Origin: Aquicoccus porphyridii
GTDB taxonomy: Bacteria; Pseudomonadota; Alphaproteobacteria; Rhodobacterales; Rhodobacteraceae
Direction: 5' to 3'
NCBI RefSeq assembly: GCF_008369105.1
Contig: NZ_VINQ01000001.1
Coordinates: 62,001-126,000, forward strand
DNA length: 64,000 nt
Shown here piece after piece: positions 30,773 through 38,475 of the stretch. The first letter of the stretch is position 1. Each line of letters begins with the position of its first letter. The notes under the pieces are model-generated. The model saw nothing but the letters and a program-made list of their open reading frames with translations. It was not told the DNA's origin and ran no database searches. Position numbers and translations under genes: made by a program.

Positions 30773-30916
30773 TCAGCGCCAGAAGGCCATCCATTCGATC
30801 AGCTCGGCGCCTTTCCTGACCAGAAAGAGCGTGCCGGTGCCATCGGCGAGATACCAGTCGAGGCCGAGCAATCCGAGGATGACGAGGCCGAGGCCGATGG
30901 CGATCTGATTGGTCAT
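30773..30916 (-). CDS. Small membrane protein next to gap
   Basis: 47 aa from ATG 30916: one hydrophobic helix (about residues 3-20) followed by LADGTGTLFLVRKGAELIEWMAFWR. It starts 108 bases downstream of gap on the same strand, a neighbourhood I recall from related genomes. Function unknown. Confidence rests on the clean helix and the aromatic amphipathic tail. Confidence 0.65.
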   Translation of the reverse strand: MTNQIAIGLGLVILGLLGLDWYLADGTGTLFLVRKGAELIEWMAFWR

Positions 30917-31023
30917 GACATGCCTTGCGAACTGGAACCGGCCCGGCGGTTCTGGCATCGGGTATGCCCGAGGCCGCCGGTTCGATCAAGCCGGGGTTTG
31001 CCGCAGGGCTGGAGACCCTAGGG

Positions 31024-32022
31024 TCAGAGGCGGCCCATCGCCACGGCCACATCGGCCATGCGGCACGAAAAGCCCCATTCGTTGTCATACCATGCCAGCA
31101 CCCGCACGAGGTGGTCCCCGACAACCCGTGTCTGGGCGGGGGCGAAGATCGAGCTTTCCTCGGAGTGGTTGAAATCGACCGAGACGAGCGGGGCGGCCTC
31201 AAAGCCCAGAACGCCCTTCATCGGGCCATTGGCCGCCTTTTCCATGATCGCGTTGATTTCCGAGGCCGTTACGTCGCGGGCGGCGGTAAAGGTGAGATCG
31301 ACCGCGCTCACGTTGGGGGTGGGGACGCGGATGGCCGAGCCGTCGAGACGCCCGGCGAGATCGGGCAGTACCTCGCCCAGTGCCTTGGCTGCGCCGGTCG
31401 AGGTGGGGATCATCGACATCGCCGCGGCGCGGGCGCGGTAGAGATCCTTGTGACGCCGATCATGCGTGGGCTGGTCGCCGGTATAGGCGTGGATCGTCGT
31501 CATGATGCCCGACTCGATGCCCACCGTGTCGTGCAGCACCTTGGCCACCGGGGCGAGGCAGTTGGTGGTGCAGGACCCGTTCGAGATCATCCGGTCATCG
31601 GCGGTGAGTGTGTCGCTGTTGACGCCGAAGACCACCGTCTTGTCGACATTCTTGCCCGGGGCCGAGAGCAGCACTTTCCTTGCGCCGTTGCGGATATGGG
31701 CATCGGCCTTGGTGCCGTCGTTGAACTTGCCGGTGCATTCCAGCACCACGTCGCAGCCCGACCAGTCGAGCGCGTCGAGATCGTAGGTCGAAAACACCTC
31801 GATGTCACCGCGGCCGAGATTCATCCGCCCCTCGCCGATCGTCACCTCGCCCGGGAAGCGGCCGTGCACGCTGTCATACTTGATCAGATGCGCGGCGGTC
31901 TCAAGCGGGCCGGTGGCGTTGAGCTTGATCACCTCGATATCGTCGCGCCCCGAGGCGGCGATATGGCTGAGCGTGCAGCGGCCGATCCGGCCGAACCCGT
32001 TGATCCCGACTTTGATGGTCAT
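31024..32022 (-). CDS. gap: Glyceraldehyde-3-phosphate dehydrogenase, type I
   Basis: 332 aa. NAD-binding NGFGRIGRC at the N-terminus and the catalytic SCTTNC with Cys151; HAYTGDQ and the C-terminal WYDNEWG region are intact. It reversibly oxidises glyceraldehyde-3-phosphate in glycolysis and gluconeogenesis. A LacI-type operator candidate lies 90 bases upstream. Confidence 0.98.
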   Translation of the reverse strand: MTIKVGINGFGRIGRCTLSHIAASGRDDIEVIKLNATGPLETAAHLIKYDSVHGRFPGEVTIGEGRMNLGRGDIEVFSTYDLDALDWSGCDVVLECTGKFNDGTKADAHIRNGARKVLLSAPGKNVDKTVVFGVNSDTLTADDRMISNGSCTTNCLAPVAKVLHDTVGIESGIMTTIHAYTGDQPTHDRRHKDLYRARAAAMSMIPTSTGAAKALGEVLPDLAGRLDGSAIRVPTPNVSAVDLTFTAARDVTASEINAIMEKAANGPMKGVLGFEAAPLVSVDFNHSEESSIFAPAQTRVVGDHLVRVLAWYDNEWGFSCRMADVAVAMGRL

Positions 32023-32111
32023 GGGCGAGGTCCTTTTCTGGTTGGATTTGGGGGTGTCTTAAGCCGTCTCATGCGGGGCGGAAAGGGGGGGCGAGCCCCG
32101 ATTCCCCGTGC

Positions 32112-32123
32112 GTTAGCGTTAAC
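32112..32123. promoter_or_regulatory. LacI-type operator candidate before gap
   Basis: GTTAGCGTTAAC: 10 of 12 positions palindromic around a central CG, the hallmark of LacI-family operators, 90 bases upstream of gap. A related half-site (GCGCTAACA) lies at 32136-32144. In Rhodobacter a LacI-family regulator (CceR) controls central carbon genes; linking it here is inference. Confidence 0.35.
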
Positions 32124-32205
32124 TTGCGGGGGGTTGCGCTAACATCTGGCTTGAGGGGGGATGCGCGTGATCGGCGCGGGGACCTGCGCCCGTCTTGCCC
32201 GGGCA

Positions 32206-32338
32206 GCGCGCGGTGGGGTTAATGCGGTTTTGCGGCCAAAAATCGGGGGGTGATCTCCGGCTGCTGCCCGGCTGCAAAGCGTACACCGCCGCAACGCGGC
32301 ATGCGCGGGCCGGAATCCGGTTAACGCGGCGCGCGCTG
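32206..32338. repeat. Dispersed intergenic element, copy B
   Basis: Partner of 20915-21047. It starts GCGCGCGGTGGGGTTAA and ends GGTTAACGCGGCGCGCGCTG. Its two ends, taken with four flanking bases, are imperfect inverted repeats (GGGCAGCGCGCG against CGCGCGCTGCCC). Confidence 0.65.
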
Positions 32339-32341
32339 CCC

Positions 32342-32388
32342 GCATGTCGCACCGGACCGGAGCCTGGCCGACCCGCCCCGGGGTTTGA
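32342..32388. repeat. Short repeat, copy 1
   Basis: GCATGTCGCACCGGACCGG then AGCCTGGCC and a GCCCCGGGGTTT end. Very similar to 47993-48037 and lies four bases after copy B of the larger element. Confidence 0.55.
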
Positions 32389-32618
32389 ACCTAAGCTGTG
32401 ACCAAGGTGAGAGGCCCCGGCTCGGGGCCGGGGCGGGTGTTTCCAAGAGAACGCGACACGGGCGGCCCGCGTGGGGCCGGTGCTTCAGCTGGGGCAGGGC
32501 GCACCCGGGAAGGCGCGGGTCGAGGCGTGATGTGGCTGGGTCGGGATGGGGTAGGGGCAGGTTTGCCGGGGTAGTCGGCCCGGTCGGGGCAATTGCCCCG
32601 GTGGTTTGCGCCGTTGCC

Positions 32619-32810
32619 TTAACCGCCAATCCGCATTCCGCCCATGCCGCCAAGAATGCCGAAGGCGCTCAGGAGCCACAGGATAACCGCGATCACGATG
32701 ACGACGTTCAGGATGGATTTGATCTTGTGATCCATCGGAATGTAGGTGTTCACCAGCCACAGCAGAACGCCGACGATGATAAGCGTGATGATCAGGTTGA
32801 TAAGGGGCAT
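32619..32810 (-). CDS. Thivi_2564-like small membrane protein
   Basis: 63 aa from ATG 32810 (AAGGA nine bases upstream). Two hydrophobic helices: MPLINLIITLIIVGVLLW and ILNVVIVIAVILWLLSAFG, joined by NTYIPMDHKIK, ending in a Gly/Met-rich tail. This matches a family of tiny two-helix inner-membrane proteins of unknown role. First gene of the small-protein island; its upstream region has the 32990 palindrome. Confidence 0.8.
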   Translation of the reverse strand: MPLINLIITLIIVGVLLWLVNTYIPMDHKIKSILNVVIVIAVILWLLSAFGILGGMGGMRIGG

Positions 32811-33127
32811 GTCCGATTTCCTTGGAACTTGGGTTCTATGCAAGGCCCGCGCGGAATTGCGCGCGTCCGCCGGGTGGCGCTTGGCCTTGAGCTTGGCTTG
32901 AACCCTACACCCCCGGGCCGCGCTCGATACTGATCGGTGTTAGCGGGGTTTCAATCACGGGGATGCGACGGACCACCGCCGAGGGCACGCTGATCTGTAT
33001 CAGCGGCACGCCGGGTGCGGTGGCCTATGATGGGGTGAACACGGTTGAATGATCCCGTGCCCCGCGTCTGGTCGGATCGAGTCTGACCGGATGTGCAGCC
33101 CCACGTTCCTGAGAAAGGACAAGACAC
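32811..33127. other. Divergent intergenic region with a Crp/Fnr-type palindrome (317 bases)
   Basis: Between the 63-aa membrane protein (minus) and the 140-aa protein (plus). Contains the palindrome at 32989-33004 and a weaker match (CTGATCGGTGTTAG) at 32930-32943. No gene seen. Confidence 0.6.
32989..33004. promoter_or_regulatory. Crp/Fnr-type palindrome CTGA-N6-TCAG, site 1
   Basis: GCTGATCTGTATCAGC: perfect 5-base arms with six bases between, the TGA-N6-TCA geometry of Crp/Fnr sites. About 180 bases from the minus-strand gene start and 124 from the plus-strand one. Confidence 0.6.
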
Positions 33128-33550
33128 ATGTCCAGAATGGATTATCTCCGTCACGGGGGAACCGCGTTCGATGGTTTCCTCTATGCCGATCTCGGTCAGG
33201 ACCGCGCCGGAAACAGCGTCAGTGTCCTGTCTGCCCTTGCGCGTCTTGGTCTCGACCCATGGGACGAAGCCGCCGACCTGTCCGCCCTGTCGAGCGAGGG
33301 CGCGCGCAGCCGTCTTGAAGGGGTGCTGGCGCGGTTTTACGATGTCCCCTCGCTCGGGCGCGATCCGGGCGCAACCATTCCACGGCTTGTCGGCCTGCTT
33401 CCGAAAGCACAGGGCCAGAAGGGTGGGGAGGGAACTGCCCCGCCATCCGGTGCAAAGGCGTTGGGATTCGGCCCGATCTTTGCGATCCTGCTCGTGGCTC
33501 TGCTTCTGGTGCAGACCTTCATCCTGGGGACTGACGGAACCGGGGACTGA
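33128..33550 (+). CDS. Hypothetical protein with C-terminal membrane anchor
   Basis: 140 aa. A soluble, acidic helical part (1-92) containing LSALARLGLDPWDEAADLSAL, a Gly/Pro linker and a single membrane helix (about 113-133) near the C-terminus: a tail-anchored layout. I do not recognise a family with a known function. GAAAGGA precedes the ATG by nine bases. Confidence 0.7.
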   Translation: MSRMDYLRHGGTAFDGFLYADLGQDRAGNSVSVLSALARLGLDPWDEAADLSALSSEGARSRLEGVLARFYDVPSLGRDPGATIPRLVGLLPKAQGQKGGEGTAPPSGAKALGFGPIFAILLVALLLVQTFILGTDGTGD

Positions 33551-33762
33551 TGTGACCGCCGGGCAGGAGCAGCATAAGCCCGAAGATGACGGCGCTTGCA
33601 GAAGACCACCTTTTGGCACCTTGAACAGACGCCCTGTTGCGGCGCTTACCAGCCAATGCCGGCTGGCGGGTGACCGGGATCGACACCAGTTCACGCCTGT
33701 TGCATGACTGCCCTGCTGCACCATGGCTTCAAGCGGTCAGCCCGAACCGCGAAGGCGATCGG

Positions 33763-33975
33763 TCACGCCCGCAGCGCATCGCGCAAGAGCATCGCGGCTC
33801 CGGCGACAACGCCAGCGACACCAGCCAGCAGATACCACATCGTATCGCCCGAATAGCGCCCGGTCAGGGCCTCGGACACCTGCTCGACCGGCGCCGCCGA
33901 TGCGCGCCACGCGAAAAACAGCAGCACCCCGCCAATGGCGAGGACGACCAGACCGATGATGCGTGATTGAGACAT
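33763..33975 (-). CDS. DUF3185-family small membrane protein
   Basis: 70 aa from ATG 33975 (AAAGGAAAG upstream). Two helices: RIIGLVVLAIGGVLLFFAWRA and TMWYLLAGVAGVVAGAAMLL, with the conserved LTGRYSGDTMWYLLAG-like middle. This is the DUF3185 pattern. Role unknown; divergent from the large OmpA protein with palindrome site 2 between them. Confidence 0.8.
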   Translation of the reverse strand: MSQSRIIGLVVLAIGGVLLFFAWRASAAPVEQVSEALTGRYSGDTMWYLLAGVAGVVAGAAMLLRDALRA

Positions 33976-34097
33976 TATGCTTTCCTTTTGAGGGCGTGAA
34001 ACGGGGGCTGGCGATGAATGCCGCCAGGCCATTTGCAAACGAAATGCCCGCTGTCAGGACATCGCGAGAGCAGCATATCCGGTTTCCCCGCTGCGAC

Positions 34098-34113
34098 ACT
34101 GACCTTGATCAGT
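34098..34113. promoter_or_regulatory. Crp/Fnr-type palindrome CTGA-N6-TCAG, site 2
   Basis: ACTGACCTTGATCAGT: perfect 5-base arms. It lies between the divergent DUF3185 gene (123 bases) and the OmpA gene (152 bases). Confidence 0.6.
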
Positions 34114-34264
34114 CCGATCGAGATCGATTCGTCGTATCCTGCAACAAGGATCGAACCAGCCGCCCTGACGGCTGACGGAGCGGCCGTCCGCCCAGTTCCG
34201 CGCCCGGCGCTTTCGCGATCATCACCGCATTCTCAGGCTTTCAAACCCCGAATTGGACCCAGAT

Positions 34265-35959
34265 ATGAAACAGAACTCACTCAGATCGACCACGGCCATC
34301 GTGGTCGTGCTCTCGTTGATTCAGCCGGTTCCGGTGCTCGCGCAATCCGGCCAGGGCCAGCAATCGAGCGAGGTTGGCGATCAGCGCGGGATGCGTTGGC
34401 TCAACCAAATGGCGGCGTCGCGCGCGCCCGAAGAAATCTGTGCAGAAGCGGGGATAACCGATGGGCAGGCGTGTGGGCTTTTCATCGAGGAGCTTGAAGC
34501 CGCGGCGGAATCGGGCGACGCGATCGAGCTTGCGCCGGGCCTGGCAACAGAGGCTCATGCGCAAGACACCCTGAGAGCGGAAGAAGCCGCTGAGGCAGAG
34601 GCTCAAGTTGAGGCGGAGGCCGAGGCTGAGGCAGAAGCCGAAGTTGCGGCAGAGGCCGAGGCTGAGGCAGAATCTCAAGCTGAGGAAGAGGCTGAGGCAG
34701 CAGCCGAGGCAGAGGCCAAAGCTGAGGATGAGGCGGAGGCTCAAGCTGCGGAAGAGGCGGAAGCCAAAGTCGAGGCAGAGGCCGAGGCTCAAGCAGAGGC
34801 CGACGAAGCCGCCCGCGCAGCCGCCGAGGCGGATGCTGATGCGGCCGCACAAGCGGCGGCCGACGCGCTGGCGGAGGAGGCAGCCGCGGCGACCATGGCC
34901 GGTGCGGAAGCCGAAACCGGAACGCCGGACGAGGTGACGTCGGAGGTTCTCACCGAGCAGACGAGCCGGTCCAGCAGCGAAGAGTTTCGTGACGAAAGCC
35001 AGGCGGAACAGTCAGATCCCGCGCCCGACACTGACGGAGAAGCCCCCGAGGCCAGCGCCACGGCTGACAGCGGCATGAGCGATCTTGAGCGCGCGGGCCT
35101 GCTTGCACTGGGTGCGGTCGTGGTCGGGGCGCTCTTGTCGAACGGGCAACGCGTTGCATCGCGCACCGGCGACCGGGTGATCGTGGTGGACGATGACGGC
35201 GCCTACAGTGTGCTGAAGGATGATGACGCCTTGCTGCGCACCCCCGGTTCGGAAGTGCGCACCGAACGTTTTGCCGACGGATCGACCCGAACCGTGGTCA
35301 CCCGCGACGATGGCACCACCATCGTTACGGTGCGCGATGCCAATGGCCGCGCGCTCCGGCGTATGCGCGTCGAACCCGATGGTCGTGAATACCTGCTGAT
35401 CGACGACACCCGCGACGTTCAACCGGTGATCATTCGCGACCTTCCACCGCCGATCCGCCAAACCGTCGATTACCAGACTGCCACAGACCGCGACACGCTG
35501 CGGCAGGCCCTGCTTGCGGCGGATGAGCGCGATATCGGTCGCAGTTTCAGCCTGCGACAGGTTCGTGACATCGTCCAGGTGCGTGAGCTGGCGCCGGAAA
35601 TCAATCTCGGCGGCATCACCTTCGAGACGGATTCCTCGGCCATCCCCCCCGCGCAGGCAGAGCAGTTGCGCAAGATGGGGCTATTGATGCGCGATCTCAT
35701 TCGCGACGAACCCACCGAGCTGTTTCTTGTCGAGGGTCATACCGACGCGATTGGCAGCCAGGGTCACAACCTGCTTTTGTCGGACCGGCGCGCGGAATCC
35801 GTGGCGCGGGCCTTTGGTGAATATTTCGGCGTCAAGGCCGAGAACATCATTGTTCAGGGATATGGCGAGAGTTTCCTGAAAATCCCGACCCAGACCGCCG
35901 AACGCCAGAACCGCCGCGTTGCGGTTCGCCGGATCACGGCACTGGTGCAGCCCTACTGA
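34265..35959 (+). CDS. Large OmpA-family protein with Ala/Glu-rich coiled tract
   Basis: 564 aa from ATG 34265. A signal peptide (cleavage after VLA, about residue 26), a small N-terminal domain (40-100), an extreme Ala/Glu tract (about 105-210), a hydrophobic stretch (277-292) and a C-terminal OmpA peptidoglycan-binding domain (about 449-564) with GHTDAIGS and NRRVAVRRI. The tract probably forms a long helix or coiled coil spanning the periplasm. The internal hydrophobic stretch could be a membrane helix, which would be unusual after a cleaved signal. Confidence 0.88.
   Translation: MKQNSLRSTTAIVVVLSLIQPVPVLAQSGQGQQSSEVGDQRGMRWLNQMAASRAPEEICAEAGITDGQACGLFIEELEAAAESGDAIELAPGLATEAHAQDTLRAEEAAEAEAQVEAEAEAEAEAEVAAEAEAEAESQAEEEAEAAAEAEAKAEDEAEAQAAEEAEAKVEAEAEAQAEADEAARAAAEADADAAAQAAADALAEEAAAATMAGAEAETGTPDEVTSEVLTEQTSRSSSEEFRDESQAEQSDPAPDTDGEAPEASATADSGMSDLERAGLLALGAVVVGALLSNGQRVASRTGDRVIVVDDDGAYSVLKDDDALLRTPGSEVRTERFADGSTRTVVTRDDGTTIVTVRDANGRALRRMRVEPDGREYLLIDDTRDVQPVIIRDLPPPIRQTVDYQTATDRDTLRQALLAADERDIGRSFSLRQVRDIVQVRELAPEINLGGITFETDSSAIPPAQAEQLRKMGLLMRDLIRDEPTELFLVEGHTDAIGSQGHNLLLSDRRAESVARAFGEYFGVKAENIIVQGYGESFLKIPTQTAERQNRRVAVRRITALVQPY
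34577..34894 (+). repeat. Coding repeat tract (GAG/GCN codons) in the OmpA protein
   Basis: Imperfect short-period repeats such as GAGGCAGAGGCCGAGGCT encode alternating Ala and Glu. Such DNA can expand or contract in whole codons, changing tract length without a frameshift. Confidence 0.75.
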
Positions 35960-36019
35960 ACGCCACCTCTCGGGGCGGGCGCGATCACACCATCGCCATC
36001 GGCGATCATTTGCAAAGGA

Positions 36020-36049
36020 AAAGGCGGCCCGGTTGATCGGGCCGCCTTT
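36020..36049. terminator. Bidirectional terminator
   Basis: AAAGGCGGCCCG, loop GTTGAT, CGGGCCGCCTTT: a perfect 12-base stem with A and T flanks, between the convergent OmpA and DUF1236 genes. It can serve both directions. Confidence 0.9.
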
Positions 36050-36100
36050 CATCGTGAGTGCAGACCCGTGGTTATCGGATCCGCCTTTTGCCGTGCAAGC

Positions 36101-36742
36101 TCACCGAACGATATGAATCACCCGGCGCTGTTCACGCTCGACAAGAACCCGCGTGCCGTTGACATAGGCATAGTGATACTCGCTCTCGGGAACCTCGGCC
36201 AGCTTCACCGTTTCGGGAATACCCGCGCCGACAACGACCTCGCCGTCAAGATAGACCGGATCGAGCGGGTTTTCCCGCACATAGGTCGTGACGCGTTCGT
36301 CGGGCGCAACCACCGCACCGAGGCCAGCACCGAGACCGGCACCGATCACAGCACCGACGGGGCCGCCAAGAATGGCACCGGCAAGTGCGCCGGTCACGCT
36401 GCCGCCGATCGCGGAATCAGGGTCTTTCTCATACGTGATGGTCTCGACCGCCAGCCGCTCGCGGTTGGCATAGATCGGTGATGCGACCATGGCCGTCAGA
36501 TAATCACCCGACGCCCAGCCGCTGCTGTCGCCATAGGACACGCGGCACCAGTTGGAGGCTTCGAGACACCCATCGACCTTCACCGCCTGCGAGGTCGGGA
36601 TCACGTCGACGATCTCGTAAGACACGCCGGGGCCTGCGCGCAGGTTCAGGTCAGTGAAAGCGGTCGCCGATGTTTCGGCAAACGCAGTTGAGGCAAGAAG
36701 CAGACCCGTCACGGTCGCGCCCAGTTTGAATGTCATAGACAT
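36101..36742 (-). CDS. Secreted SH3b - glycine zipper - DUF1236 protein
   Basis: 213 aa. Signal peptide (cleavage after AFA, about residue 22), a bacterial SH3 domain (25-80: TDLNLRAGPGVSYEIVDVI, DGCLEASNWCRVSYG), a glycine-rich zipper (about 112-148: GGSVTGALAGAILGGPVGAVIGAGLGAGLGA) and a C-terminal DUF1236 region ending VLVEREQRRVIHIVR. SH3b domains usually bind wall peptides; the zipper suggests membrane association or oligomers. Function unknown, but envelope location is clear. Confidence 0.85.
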   Translation of the reverse strand: MSMTFKLGATVTGLLLASTAFAETSATAFTDLNLRAGPGVSYEIVDVIPTSQAVKVDGCLEASNWCRVSYGDSSGWASGDYLTAMVASPIYANRERLAVETITYEKDPDSAIGGSVTGALAGAILGGPVGAVIGAGLGAGLGAVVAPDERVTTYVRENPLDPVYLDGEVVVGAGIPETVKLAEVPESEYHYAYVNGTRVLVEREQRRVIHIVR

Positions 36743-37091
36743 GATATTGTCCTTTGTTGCTATCCGGGGTTATCGGAACGGCATGTCCGTTCGGCAGACC
36801 ATGAGATGGGCCGCCAGGTGCTTTTCCGATGTCCGGAGAGCTGCTTTGCGAGCGAAGATTCGGTCGCTGAATTGCACGATGCCAGAGCTGCGCAGGTCAT
36901 GGGCTGACGCAAATCAGTATTCAGAACATGACTTCAAGTGGCACAGATTGAGCGGGGCTGCGCTTGTCCAAGGCCGTTCGTCTTCGATGATGCGGGCGAG
37001 ACTGATCCATGTTGTGGCCGGCTTGCCGAAAACCGGTTTAATCGGATCAGTGCGGTCGAAATCCGGTCCGCTGCCGAAAGGTGGAAAGTGA
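36743..37091. other. Intergenic region with Crp/Fnr-type palindrome (349 bases)
   Basis: Between divergent DUF1236 and a 24-aa gene. Contains a palindrome CGGAACGG-N5-CCGTTCGG at 36774-36794 near the DUF1236 start, and Crp/Fnr site 3 at 36904-36917. The open frame across it has no recognisable product. Confidence 0.6.
36904..36917. promoter_or_regulatory. Crp/Fnr-type palindrome CTGA-N6-TCAG, site 3
   Basis: CTGACGCAAATCAG, perfect 4-base arms with a 6-base spacer. About 162 bases upstream of DUF1236 and 175 upstream of the 24-aa gene. Confidence 0.6.
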
Positions 37092-37166
37092 ATGAACAAG
37101 ATTATCTACATTGTCGGCCTGATCGTGATCATTCTTTTTGTCTTGGGTTTCCTCGGCTTGCGTTGA
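37092..37166 (+). CDS. 24-residue single-helix membrane peptide
   Basis: ATG to TGA, 24 aa: MNKIIYIVGLIV then an IILF run and a short GLR end, one perfect membrane helix with a basic N-terminus. Preceded by GGAAAG. Too short for normal gene finding. A family of tiny conserved membrane peptides of this style exists in alphaproteobacteria, as I recall; no function is known. Confidence 0.6.
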   Translation: MNKIIYIVGLIVIILFVLGFLGLR

Positions 37167-37282
37167 GCGGATCGACGCCTGTGATGCCCCTGTCACGCCT
37201 CGGCCAAGCTGCGCGACCAGACGCAAAAGCGACGTGAGCCCCGGCACTATCCGGCGCAATCACAATTATTCGGAGAGACGCC

Positions 37283-37558
37283 ATGAGCACTTCCAACGCA
37301 GCAGCCCGCAAGGACGCGCCGCATACAGATGACCTGAGCCACCAGATCGAAACCCTGCGGGCGGATGTGTCGAAACTGATGGCCACCGTCTCGGACGATG
37401 TGTCCGACGGGATCGGCGAAGCCGGTCGCCAGATCGGCCAGACAGGGCGCGACGCGCGCAGGACGGCCACCAACACGGTGACCGAGCATCCCCTCGCCGC
37501 GGTGGGAATCGCCGCCGGTATCGGCTTGCTTCTGGGTCTGGTTGCCCGGAAAGGCTGA
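37283..37558 (+). CDS. DUF883-family (YqjD/ElaB-like) membrane protein
   Basis: 91 aa. A helical acidic/basic N-terminal part (LSHQIETLRADVSKLMATVSDD), RRTATNTVTEHPLAAVG, then a C-terminal glycine-rich membrane helix ending in a basic tip. E. coli YqjD and ElaB, the same family, are tail-anchored and bind ribosomes in stationary phase. GGAGAG precedes the start by 6 bases. It is followed within 7 bases by the holin-like gene. Confidence 0.88.
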   Translation: MSTSNAAARKDAPHTDDLSHQIETLRADVSKLMATVSDDVSDGIGEAGRQIGQTGRDARRTATNTVTEHPLAAVGIAAGIGLLLGLVARKG

Positions 37559-37564
37559 GCGCAG

Positions 37565-37951
37565 ATGACCTTGGCGTTTTGGGAGCCGGTGCGGGATATC
37601 CTGCAAGCCACGTCGCGGGATATCGGAAACCGGGCAAAAGCCGGGATCGCCAAGGCGATCCTCGCGATCGTGGCGGCAGGTTTGCTGCTGTCGGCGGGGC
37701 TTGTGGCGCTTGCCCAAACGGTCGGTTACCCGATCGCGGCGCTGGTGTTTGCCGCCGTCTTTGCGTTGCTGGCACTGGTCGCCCATCTGATCGGTCGCGT
37801 GCTTGCCCGACGGCAAGCACAACGGATCGCCCACGCGAAAAGCCGCGCCGAGGCCGACCTTGCCCTTGCAACTTCGGTTGCCAGATCAACGCTTCCATTC
37901 TTGCCGCTCGTGGCGTTCGTCGCTGCCTTTGCGCTGGGGCGGCGAACGTAA
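37565..37951 (+). CDS. YqjE/holin-like membrane protein
   Basis: 128 aa with two or three membrane helices (about 28-50, 55-78, 108-124) and a basic loop rich in Arg. This is the usual partner of DUF883 proteins (compare yqjD-yqjE). A phage-holin role is unlikely; there are no phage genes around. Role in stress or stationary phase is inferred from E. coli. Confidence 0.75.
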   Translation: MTLAFWEPVRDILQATSRDIGNRAKAGIAKAILAIVAAGLLLSAGLVALAQTVGYPIAALVFAAVFALLALVAHLIGRVLARRQAQRIAHAKSRAEADLALATSVARSTLPFLPLVAFVAAFALGRRT

Positions 37952-38046
37952 ATTGCCTGCCGCATCCGGCGGCACGGCGCACGGGGACGCGCCGCAGGAC
38001 GAAGCCCTGCCCAACGTCCCAAACACTCTGGAAAGGAGCACCGAAC

Positions 38047-38220
38047 ATGGACAAGGACCGCATCAAGGGAAGCGCAAAAAAGGTCGAGGGAAGCTCGAAG
38101 GAAACCCTCGGCAAGCTTTCCGACGACCCCGAACTTGAGGCCGAGGGCAAGATCAAGAAGGCCGAAGGTGCCATTCAGAAGGCATTTGGCAAGGTGAAAG
38201 ACGCCCTGCGCACAGGCTGA
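38047..38220 (+). CDS. CsbD-family stress protein
   Basis: 57 aa, all charged and helical: MDKDRIKGSAKKVEG at the start and AFGKVKDALRTG at the end, the CsbD signature. AAGGAG lies nine bases upstream. CsbD proteins are abundant under general stress; molecular role unknown. Next in line after the DUF883/holin-like pair. Confidence 0.93.
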   Translation: MDKDRIKGSAKKVEGSSKETLGKLSDDPELEAEGKIKKAEGAIQKAFGKVKDALRTG

Positions 38221-38259
38221 CACACGACCATTCACGATCTCCGCGAAAGGAAGATACGC

Positions 38260-38421
38260 ATGGAAAAGAACCGAAAGAAGAAAGCCGCCAGCACCGGATC
38301 GAAAGGGGCCAAGCCCCAGAGCGATTACAAGGCGCGCGCATCCGAAGGCAAGACGAGCCAGGCAGACAGCAAGTTTCAAAAACAGATCGGCAAGGCCAAA
38401 GATACCCTGCGCAAGGGGTGA
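38260..38421 (+). CDS. Small, highly basic protein with a CsbD-like C-terminus
   Basis: 53 aa: MEKNRKKKAASTGSKGAKP at the start, then a hydrophilic middle and QIGKAKDTLRKG at the end. The last 12 residues align with the end of the CsbD protein just upstream (GKVKDALRTG), so it may be a decayed or re-modelled duplicate. AAAGGAAG lies upstream. A strong terminator follows 17 bases after the stop, so it closes the operon. Confidence 0.6.
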   Translation: MEKNRKKKAASTGSKGAKPQSDYKARASEGKTSQADSKFQKQIGKAKDTLRKG

Positions 38422-38437
38422 TGGCGCTGCCCGATGG

Positions 38438-38475
38438 CCCCGCCGCAGTGTCCCTCCTGCGGCGGGGTTACTTTG
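38438..38475 (+). terminator. Terminator of the DUF883-CsbD operon
   Basis: CCCCGCCGCAG, loop TGTCCCTC, CTGCGGCGGGG: a perfect 11-base stem (38438-38448 with 38457-38467), then TTACTTTG. Confidence 0.85.

Larger units (their letters stand above)
32023..32618. other. Intergenic region, no gene seen (596 bases)
   Basis: Between the gap start and a small membrane-protein gene. It holds the gap operator candidate (32112-32123), dispersed element copy B (32206-32338), a second short repeat (32342-32388) and a GC-rich hairpin around 32412-32440. Open frames here have no ribosome site or recognisable product. Confidence 0.7.

Noticed and set aside
36654-37091. Open frame across the DUF1236-24-aa gap
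   Set aside because: It starts inside the DUF1236 gene on the other strand, has no ribosome site and no recognisable domain; the gap holds regulatory palindromes instead.
37565-37951. Phage holin and lysis module
   Set aside because: The holin-like protein is the normal partner of DUF883 proteins; no phage genes are around it.
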